Source: DATEMK01 sp035275625 (GTDB lineage: Bacteria > Bacteroidota > Bacteroidia > AKYH767-A > OLB10). From it: a DNA stretch of 5,577 bases. Both the position numbers and the translations under genes were made by a program. How positions within the stretch are numbered: position 1 is the stretch's first letter; every line of letters begins with the position of its first letter. The notes beneath the pieces are model-generated. The model was not told the origin of the DNA and made no database searches. It was given only the letters and a program-made list of their open reading frames with translations. The stretch covers positions 1-5,577 of the forward strand of contig DATEMK010000535.1 in the NCBI GenBank assembly GCA_035275625.1. The letters are read 5' to 3'. Below are positions 1-5,000 of the stretch, in pieces.

Positions 1-34
1 GCAGTGTTATTTTAAAATAGTTTTACTTTCGATG

Positions 35-42
35 TAAATTTG
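35..42 (+). promoter_or_regulatory. Possible Bacteroidetes -7 promoter element (TAAATTTG)
   Basis: TAAATTTG matches the TAnnTTTG consensus known for the primary sigma factor of Bacteroidetes. It ends 6 nt before the ATG at 49, so transcription would start at or just before the start codon, giving a leaderless or nearly leaderless mRNA. No clear TTTG (-33) partner is present at the expected distance; only a T-rich run lies near positions 9-25. The box contains the TTG at 40-42, which argues against that triplet being the start codon. A chance match in AT-rich DNA is quite possible. Confidence 0.3.
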
Positions 43-48
43 AAAGCC

Positions 49-2742
49 ATGAAAAAAATAATCGTAACATTTACTACATGCTGGTTGTTAAATTTTACCT
101 CTTCAGCGCAACAAATCGAATGGGAGAATACTATCGGGGGAAGCAATGGCGATAAATTATATTCCATTGCTCCAACGAATGACGGAGGCTCCATTTGTGC
201 CGGAGGCTCCTGGTCAGACATTTCAGGAGATAAAACGGAAAATACGATAGGCAGCGGTAATGATTATGATTATTGGGTCATCAAACTTGATGTATCAGGC
301 AACATTCAATGGCAGAATACCATTGGCGGCAACAATTCGGATATAGCATATTCTATTTCGCAAACCGCTGACGGAGGCTATATCTGCGGAGGATCGTCCA
401 GTTCAGACATTTCCGGAGATAAAACGGAAAACAATATAGGTATTAATAGCGGTGAAGATTTTTGGATCATCAAACTTGATGCATCAGGCAGCATTCAATG
501 GCAGAATACCATTGGTGGAGATGAAACGGACATATTATATTCTATTGCTCAAACTGCTGACGGAAGCTATATCTGCGGAGGCTATTCCTTGTCAGCTATT
601 TCAGGTGATAAAACTGAAGTTGCCTGGGGCCAAAAAGATTACTGGGTGATTAAGCTGGATGCAGCAGGCAATGTTCAATGGGATAAAACCATCGGGGGTT
701 ATAGCCCTGATTATTTGTATTCGGTAGCACAAACTTCTGACGGAGGATTTATTTGCGGTGGACATACCTATTCAAATATTTCAGGAAATATTACTCAAAA
801 CACCAATGGGTTAAATGATTTACTGCTTGTAAAGCTCGATGCATCCGGAAATATCCAATGGCAGAATTCCATTGGCGGAAGCGCTTTTGATGAAATGCAT
901 TCGCTTGTTCCAACTCCTGATGGAGGATGTGTCTGCGGTGGATATTCCAATTCAGGTATTTCAGGCGATAAAACAGAAAACAGCGCTGGATATATGGATT
1001 ATTGGATCGTAAAGCTCGATGCTTCAGGCAATATTCAATGGCAAAATACAATCGGGGGAAATGAGGATGATTATTTATATTCCATTTCGCGAACTGATGA
1101 CGGTGGATATATATGCGCTGGAGAATCGGTGTCAGATATTTCGGGCGACAAAACAGAAAACTGCCGGGGCGGTCGTGACTATTGGGCAGTGAAGATTGAT
1201 GCAACAGGAAACGTTCAATGGGATAAAACCATCGGCAGTGGTAATTCGGATTATTTAAGCTCAGTTTCTCAAACTGCTGACGGGGATTATGTTTGCGGAG
1301 GATATTCGAGATGGAACTTTTCTGGCGATAAAATGGAAAACAGCCTTGGTGAAGAGGACTACTGGGTCGCAAAAATTACTGATCAATATAATACTATAAC
1401 AGGAAAATTATTTATTGATTTTAACCTTAATGCAGTGCAGGATACCGTTGAACCTGTTGTAACAAACAAACAGGTTATGGAAATAAACACAGGCAGGTTT
1501 GCATTTACACGCCAGGATGGTTCATATGAATTGATTGTTTTAGATAGCGGTAATTTTACTTCTGATCCCGCACCGGTCAGCTTGTACACTGCCGTACCGG
1601 CTGTTCACAATTCTTACTTTGCCGGCTTCCAGCAAACAGATTCACTGAATGATTTTGCATTTCAGGCATCAGTAGTGTTCAATGATTTGTGTGTAACAAT
1701 AACTCCGATGGGATTGTTCAGACAAAACATGAACGCATCGTACATGATTACATATGAAAATGTCGGTACGACAACCTTAAATGGAACCGTAGTTTTTTTT
1801 CCTGACGATTATTTAAGTTATGTTTCATCATCCGTTACACCTCTTTCTGTTACACCCGATTCGATTAAATGGGATACAGGAACTTTAACTCCTTTTCAAT
1901 CCGGAAATATCATCGTTACCGTACATGTAAGTAACGGAACTCTTGGCAGTTTCCTCACGTCAACGGTTCGTATAGATCCCATTGCAGGCGATGCGAATCC
2001 GGTTTGTAATAATTCTTCCTGGAGAATAGAAGTTACAGGTGCTGTTGATCCTAATATTATCCTTGTTGACCGCAGTACAATTCTCACAACGGAACTTACA
2101 AATGCACCTTATCTTGATTATATCATTCATTTTCAGAATACGGGAAACGATACAGCATTTAACGTGAAAATTCTGAACCCTATTGATACATTCAAATTGC
2201 AACCGATCACGCTTGAATTTGTTTCTTCTTCACATCCGGCAAATATTAAATATAATCCCTGGAAATGCAACATGGAATTTAAGTTCGATAATATTCTTTT
2301 ACCTGACAGTAATATAAATGAACCTGGCAGCCATGGATTTATCCGTTACAGGATAAAGCCGCTTTCAACTCTTGTTGTAGGAGATTCAATAAAAAACAAT
2401 GCAGCTATATATTTTGATTTCAACCAGCCGGTGATGACGAATACTGCTGTGACGGAGATTGTGTTGCCAACGGGAGAAGAAAGTTTCGGGTTGCAGGTTT
2501 CTGGTTTGAAGTTGTATCCGAACCCGGCAAGGGAAAAATTAATAGTTAAGAGTGCTTTGTTAGTTGGGCAAAAAGCGGAAGTAAAAATTTATGATTTGTT
2601 CGGAAGGGAAGTTTTTCAATCTTCAATTTTTAATTTACAATCTTCGATCAAAATAAATGTTTCCGGTTTTTCACAGGGGATTTATTTTATACAGTTGCAG
2701 TCAGGTGAGGAAAACCTGAGGGCAAAATTCCTGAAACGGTAA
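49..2742 (+). CDS. Secreted seven-repeat beta-propeller protein with DUF7619-like domain and T9SS type A sorting tail
   Basis: Large exported protein, 897 residues from the ATG at 49; a TTG nine bases upstream is in frame but less likely. Residues 1-20 form a signal peptide (KK, hydrophobic core, SSA before QQ). Residues 23-~445 hold seven tandem units with the pattern (I/V)QW..TIGG, then Y/S-S-(I/V), DGGY-I-CGG, ISGDKTEN and DYWVIKLDASGN. Seven such units suggest a seven-bladed propeller of the SBBP/delta-60-like kind. Next comes an SdrD_B-like segment with a DFNLNAVQD putative calcium loop (457-465), a DUF11-like Ig domain (~542-660), and a DUF7619-like domain (~663-805) with FQNTGNDTAFN, ILLPDSN and AAIYFDFN motifs. 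The C-terminus (~818-897) is a type A T9SS sorting domain with YPNP at 823-826 and GIYFIQL near the end, so the protein should cross the outer membrane through T9SS and be attached or released. The ligand is unknown; adhesion or carbohydrate binding is only a guess. Domain calls are from memory of the families. Confidence 0.93.
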   Translation: MKKIIVTFTTCWLLNFTSSAQQIEWENTIGGSNGDKLYSIAPTNDGGSICAGGSWSDISGDKTENTIGSGNDYDYWVIKLDVSGNIQWQNTIGGNNSDIAYSISQTADGGYICGGSSSSDISGDKTENNIGINSGEDFWIIKLDASGSIQWQNTIGGDETDILYSIAQTADGSYICGGYSLSAISGDKTEVAWGQKDYWVIKLDAAGNVQWDKTIGGYSPDYLYSVAQTSDGGFICGGHTYSNISGNITQNTNGLNDLLLVKLDASGNIQWQNSIGGSAFDEMHSLVPTPDGGCVCGGYSNSGISGDKTENSAGYMDYWIVKLDASGNIQWQNTIGGNEDDYLYSISRTDDGGYICAGESVSDISGDKTENCRGGRDYWAVKIDATGNVQWDKTIGSGNSDYLSSVSQTADGDYVCGGYSRWNFSGDKMENSLGEEDYWVAKITDQYNTITGKLFIDFNLNAVQDTVEPVVTNKQVMEINTGRFAFTRQDGSYELIVLDSGNFTSDPAPVSLYTAVPAVHNSYFAGFQQTDSLNDFAFQASVVFNDLCVTITPMGLFRQNMNASYMITYENVGTTTLNGTVVFFPDDYLSYVSSSVTPLSVTPDSIKWDTGTLTPFQSGNIIVTVHVSNGTLGSFLTSTVRIDPIAGDANPVCNNSSWRIEVTGAVDPNIILVDRSTILTTELTNAPYLDYIIHFQNTGNDTAFNVKILNPIDTFKLQPITLEFVSSSHPANIKYNPWKCNMEFKFDNILLPDSNINEPGSHGFIRYRIKPLSTLVVGDSIKNNAAIYFDFNQPVMTNTAVTEIVLPTGEESFGLQVSGLKLYPNPAREKLIVKSALLVGQKAEVKIYDLFGREVFQSSIFNLQSSIKINVSGFSQGIYFIQLQSGEENLRAKFLKR
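115..1380 (+). repeat. Seven tandem coding repeats (63, 63, then 60 codons each)
   Basis: Units start at 115, 304, 493, 673, 853, 1033 and 1213, each opening with codons for (I/V)(E/Q)W. The first two are 189 nt; the next four are exactly 180 nt; the last is slightly shorter and runs into the SdrD_B-like segment. Conservation is visible in the DNA as well as in the protein, for example CAATGGCAGAATACCATTGG in units 2 and 3. Units 4 and 7 share an identical 23-bp stretch (673-695 and 1213-1235) and both read VQWDKTIG. The repeats are the blades of the predicted propeller. Confidence 0.95.
2617..2645 (+). repeat. In-frame short direct repeat inside the T9SS tail
   Basis: CAATCTTC occurs at 2617-2624 and again at 2638-2645, 21 bp (seven codons) apart, with AATTTTTAATTTA between them. 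It encodes QSSIFNLQSSI, lengthening the loop between two strands of the sorting domain (after DLFGREVF, before KINVSGF). Type A tails usually have a short turn there, so this looks like a tolerated insertion of simple AT-rich repeat DNA that kept the reading frame. Confidence 0.6.
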
Positions 2743-2770
2743 AAAAATTATGGCAGCTTGACTACAGGTG

Positions 2771-2799
2771 ATTAGAATTCCAACAGAGGGTTTTCTAAT
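2771..2799. terminator. Weak hairpin between convergent genes, possible bidirectional terminator
   Basis: ATTAGAA (2771-2777) and TTCTAAT (2793-2799) are perfect inverse complements and form a 7-bp stem around a 15-nt loop; CC at 2780-2781 could add two pairs with GG at 2789-2790. The hairpin lies in the 56-bp gap between the convergent genes and reaches the first base of the minus-strand stop codon (2799-2801). The position suits a shared terminator, but the stem is AT-rich and neither side has a proper T-run, so the call is weak. Confidence 0.3.
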
Positions 2800-3353
2800 T
2801 ATTTAAAATCTATTGTCCACGGACCTGTCCCATTAATCTGCAAAGTAGCCCCGTCTTTTTCAACTGCCACATAATGTTTAGTGTTGGCAGGGTTCACATA
2901 AAAGCTTCCTGCGGTAAAAGTTGTTGATTTGGAAAGCTGGATACGGTCACCGAATCCTGCCATGACAGAGCCTTCGATAACAGTGACCATTTCATCTTTG
3001 GGATGTGTATGAAGCTTGATGACCTGGTTAGCGGGTATTTTAAAGCGAATTACAAAAGGCCCTGCCGCTTTAGGATCGCCATACAGCACGCACATGAGCG
3101 TTCCTTTGGGCAGTGTTTCGGGCGCTACAGTCCACAGCATCTTGTCAGGAGTAACCTGAACAGCGCCTTTGGGCAAAGTCAGGGCTTTGTCCGGCATTGG
3201 CGGGTGGACTATTGAATCCTTTGTTTGCGCACCGGCTTTTGGTATTGAATCGATTGTTTTAACAGCGGGCTTAGCTGATGAATCTGTTGTTTGAGAATAA
3301 GATTTAAAAGTAAAAAGAGTGATGATAACAAGCAGGCTGATTTTGGTTTTCAT
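2799..3353 (-). CDS. Secreted single-domain cupin protein
   Basis: Protein of 184 residues. Residues 1-20 are a signal peptide (KTK, hydrophobic stretch, SYS before QTT) without a lipobox cysteine, so a periplasmic or exported protein is expected. Residues ~22-50 are a low-complexity linker with three T-x-DS motifs (TTDSS, KTIDS, QTKDS). The cupin barrel spans ~75-183. Motif 1 is HTHPKDE followed by VIEGS, giving metal ligands His115, His117 and Glu121; motif 2 supplies His160 in PANTKH. The full 3-His/1-Glu set is present, so a metal-binding fold is likely. It resembles the small secreted cupins with the GDP...GPF...HTHP...GxGPW pattern, often annotated only as cupin-domain proteins, but ends at TIDFK without the longer tail I recall for relatives. 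Substrate unknown; it could be an enzyme or a binding protein. The start ATG (3351-3353) is followed directly by the signal peptide; no Shine-Dalgarno is seen. It lies 88 nt after the lipid kinase gene, separated by a short-repeat array. Confidence 0.88.
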   Translation of the reverse strand: MKTKISLLVIITLFTFKSYSQTTDSSAKPAVKTIDSIPKAGAQTKDSIVHPPMPDKALTLPKGAVQVTPDKMLWTVAPETLPKGTLMCVLYGDPKAAGPFVIRFKIPANQVIKLHTHPKDEMVTVIEGSVMAGFGDRIQLSKSTTFTAGSFYVNPANTKHYVAVEKDGATLQINGTGPWTIDFK

Positions 3354-3367
3354 GAGTTAATTTTTTT

Positions 3368-3375
3368 CAAAAATA
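3368..3375 (-). promoter_or_regulatory. Possible -7 promoter element for the cupin gene (TATTTTTG)
   Basis: Read on the minus strand, TATTTTTG fits TAnnTTTG and ends 14 nt before the cupin ATG. TTTG boxes occur upstream inside the repeat array, the nearest at 3400-3403, but that spacing (24 nt) is longer than usual for a -33/-7 pair. It would allow the cupin to be transcribed separately from the genes upstream. It is a sequence match only, in AT-rich DNA where chance matches occur. Confidence 0.25.
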
Positions 3376-3393
3376 TGAAATCAATGGAACATT

Positions 3394-3449
3394 AAATTCC
3401 AAAATCCAAAATTCCAATTTTCAAAATCCAAATTCCAAATTTCAAACCC
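3394..3449. repeat. AAAWTCC short tandem array across the lipid kinase stop codon
   Basis: Eight imperfect 6-8-bp units run head to tail: AAATTCC, AAAATCC, AAAATTCC, AATTTTC, AAAATCC, AAATTCC, AAATTTC, AAACCC. The array fills much of the gap upstream of the cupin gene and covers the lipid kinase stop codon (3442-3444), so the last two sense codons and the stop of that gene are repeat-derived or overlap it. On the minus strand it reads as repeated GGAATTT/GGATTTT and supplies several TTTG boxes. Arrays of this flavour occur, from memory, in other Bacteroidota genomes. Confidence 0.75.
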
Positions 3450-3810
3450 AGCTCCATATTTTCGGAATAAAGATGATCAACCCGATTGCAGCAGCCGTAA
3501 ATGAACAGATCAAAACTCCGGCAGCGGAAAGATCTTTTACTTTTCCTGCCATTACATTGTGCTGCGGTGAAACAAGATCAGTAAGGTATTCCAAAGCAGT
3601 ATTAAAACATTCGGCTGCTGTTACCAGGCCGATTGCAAAAAAGACAATCGCCCATTCAATGGCAGTTATTTTAAAAAACAATCCTCCTCCAACCGCAAGA
3701 ATTGCAGCGACAATATGAATTTTAAAGTTGGGCTGCGTGCCGGCAGCTTCTTTTAATCCGTTGAAAGCATACACGAAACTTTTCAGGCTGAAATTAGAAG
3801 TGGTGGCCAT
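3442..3810 (-). CDS. dgkA: Diacylglycerol kinase family (DgkA-type) integral membrane lipid kinase
   Basis: Protein of 122 residues, the normal size for the small prokaryotic DgkA family, which phosphorylates diacylglycerol or undecaprenol at the inner membrane using ATP. Three hydrophobic segments are visible: ~32-46, ~52-66 and ~96-115. The family signature is intact: Glu67, Asn70-Thr71 and Glu74 in AAECFNTALE, Asp78, and Lys92-Asp93 in GKVKDLSAAGVL, matching the Glu/Asn/Glu and Lys-Asp active-site residues of the E. coli enzyme. The amphipathic N-terminal helix is also present (SFVYAFNGLKEA). Whether the substrate is diacylglycerol (lipid recycling) or undecaprenol (cell-wall carrier recycling, as in Gram-positive relatives) cannot be told from sequence. 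The ATG at 3808-3810 is the natural start for the family. It lies 51 nt downstream of the membrane protein gene on the same strand and may be co-transcribed with it. Its stop codon lies inside a short tandem repeat array. Confidence 0.93.
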   Translation of the reverse strand: MATTSNFSLKSFVYAFNGLKEAAGTQPNFKIHIVAAILAVGGGLFFKITAIEWAIVFFAIGLVTAAECFNTALEYLTDLVSPQHNVMAGKVKDLSAAGVLICSFTAAAIGLIIFIPKIWSWV

Positions 3811-3861
3811 CTTATGAATTTTGTTTTTTTGAATTAATGAGGATAAATGAAATTGAATGCT

Positions 3862-4593
3862 TCAGCGCAAATTCGTAAATTCGTATTGATTCGTATTCGC
3901 AGATGTCATCTTGCTTCTCCTTAGAATAAAAAGCATGGTAATAATCAGAATGCTTTCACCGGCAATGAATATCCACCAATGATAATTTTCCGGGATATAA
4001 TTGTTCATTTCAGATAAAAGCGCTTTACTATTTTCCGGATAGGTTTGTGAAAGGAGAATGCGAATGTAATCGTAAATGAATGAAAAAATAATGACCAAGC
4101 TTCCTGCTGAAAGCATGAGCCAGTCAGACGTTTTTAATTTCAGCTTTTGTTCGAAACTTGTAAACGTTATCGCAAATGCAATCATTGTTAAAGACAGAAT
4201 GCACGGGGCAATTACAGGTCCGACCCATGGAACAGGAATTAAAAAAAGAATATCCCAGTCAAAAAGATGAGCGGGCCAGTCAAGCAGCATTTTTAAAAAA
4301 ACATAGTAAAAAATATCCCATATTCCGAAGCAAAAAATAAAAAATGAAAAGCGCTGAAGCTTTGTTTTTCCGGCAACAATTCCTATTGTTAAGAGCATGA
4401 TGAGTGTGGCAGCTTCACGTAAAATTTCTGTAACACCGATGTTTACTTCAATAGGCGTGAGCGGAAACCTGAATCCTTCCGGGTAATAAATCTTCCTGAG
4501 GTAAACCACGATGGCGCTTTCCATATAGCCCATTGCAATGCTGAACAATGCAAGCCATAGGAATGTTTTGAAAAGTTTTTTTTCTTCTGTCAT
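3862..4593 (-). CDS. Multi-pass membrane protein of unknown function with conserved-looking charged residues
   Basis: Protein of 243 residues with about six membrane segments (~9-31, 55-75, 82-104, 115-145, 157-181, 206-224). I do not know a named family with an assigned function, but the pattern YMESAIVVYLR..YYPEGF (23-41), TEILREAATL (55-64), GIWDIFYYVFLK (90-101) and DWDILFLIPVPWVGP (112-126) looks like a recurring conserved membrane protein family of bacteria, recalled only as hypothetical. Glu25, Arg33, Glu56, Arg59, Glu60, Asp93, Asp112 and Asp114 lie in or next to hydrophobic segments, which is more typical of an intramembrane enzyme or transporter than of a simple anchor. The ATG at 4591-4593 lies one base after the stop of the upstream gene (TAA-C-ATG), indicating translational coupling. 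The last ~11 residues (NTNQYEFTNLR) are encoded by an AATTCGTA repeat array and are probably not part of the conserved fold. Confidence 0.85.
   Translation of the reverse strand: MTEEKKLFKTFLWLALFSIAMGYMESAIVVYLRKIYYPEGFRFPLTPIEVNIGVTEILREAATLIMLLTIGIVAGKTKLQRFSFFIFCFGIWDIFYYVFLKMLLDWPAHLFDWDILFLIPVPWVGPVIAPCILSLTMIAFAITFTSFEQKLKLKTSDWLMLSAGSLVIIFSFIYDYIRILLSQTYPENSKALLSEMNNYIPENYHWWIFIAGESILIITMLFILRRSKMTSANTNQYEFTNLR
3870..3900. repeat. AATTCGTA short tandem array forming the 3' end of the membrane protein gene
   Basis: AATTCGTA occurs at 3870-3877 and 3878-3885, then after TTG a shortened ATTCGTA at 3889-3895, followed by the partial unit TTCGC at 3896-3900. On the minus strand it encodes most of the C-terminal tail AATACGAAT... 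(N-T-N-Q-Y-E-F-T-N), and the TGA at 3862-3864 lies just past it. The unit differs from the AAAWTCC array at the end of the next gene, but both are AT-rich 7-8-bp units with a TTC core placed at a gene end. Confidence 0.75.
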
Positions 4594-4594
4594 G

Positions 4595-4981
4595 TTATCT
4601 TGCTGTAATGATAAAATTTTCAGTGATTGAGTAACCGAAAAGGATCAGGATATTTACAGCGCTGAAAATAATGATGCTGAGATTTGCAGTTTGAGGACGA
4701 AAACTGAGCATTGTTACCCATTCCGTATTTTCTTTATAGCTGCTGAAGCGCGTGATGTAAAATAAATTTATCAGCAATGCAATCAAAGGAAAAACTATAA
4801 AAAGCAGGATAGATAATAGGGATGATGCATGATCAATTTTCATAACGAGATTTTCCTGCAGGAATTCGTTATGAAATAATTGTTCGAGTGTAACCGCTAT
4901 CCAGAACAGGATTGGGAAAGTAAGCAATGCTAAACCGATGAGTGCCGGTTTATTTTGTACGGATGTGACTGTTGTTTTCAT
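4595..4981 (-). CDS. Small membrane protein with three predicted helices, unknown function
   Basis: Protein of 128 residues that I do not recognise. Hydrophobic segments at ~12-33, ~52-77 and ~99-119 give three membrane helices. The segment between helices 1 and 2 (EQLFHNEFLQENLVMKIDH) is polar and charged; the segment after helix 2 (RFSSYKENTEW) is basic and polar. There is no signal peptide beyond the first helix and no recognisable catalytic motif. The ATG at 4979-4981 is preceded by AATAAA, typical of the A-rich leaders used in place of Shine-Dalgarno sites in this phylum. It sits 19 nt after the ferritin-like gene and 1 nt before the next membrane protein, so all three are very probably one transcript. 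A partner or accessory subunit for the larger membrane protein is a reasonable inference from that packing, nothing more. Confidence 0.8.
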   Translation of the reverse strand: MKTTVTSVQNKPALIGLALLTFPILFWIAVTLEQLFHNEFLQENLVMKIDHASSLLSILLFIVFPLIALLINLFYITRFSSYKENTEWVTMLSFRPQTANLSIIIFSAVNILILFGYSITENFIITAR

Positions 4982-5000
4982 TTTATTCAGAATTTTAAAT

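Noticed and set aside
40..48. In-frame TTG as start of the surface protein gene
   Set aside because: The ATG at 49 begins a textbook signal peptide (MKKII), and the TTG lies inside a promoter-like box; extending by three residues adds nothing.
791..1372. Long open frame on the minus strand opposite the propeller repeats (193 codons)
   Set aside because: It is the mirror of the repeat-coding strand: its product is repetitive, rich in His, Arg, Pro and Asn, and matches no fold; the plus-strand frame has clear family motifs.
1793..1800. Run of eight T in the surface protein gene as a phase-variation switch
   Set aside because: Slippage here would remove the sorting tail, which is attractive, but an 8-base T run encoding V-V-F-F-P is common in AT-rich genes and nothing else supports it.
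3003..3215. Plus-strand open frame opposite the cupin gene
   Set aside because: It lies fully within the cupin gene, whose motifs are unambiguous, and has no recognisable domain or start context.
3394..3449. CRISPR array or repeat-spacer structure
   Set aside because: The units are 6-8 bp, directly adjacent and without spacers; this is a simple tandem array.
3811..3861. Promoter or regulatory RNA between the membrane protein and lipid kinase genes
   Set aside because: The 51-bp gap is AT-rich, with no convincing TAnnTTTG box on the minus strand and no stable hairpin; nothing can be supported.
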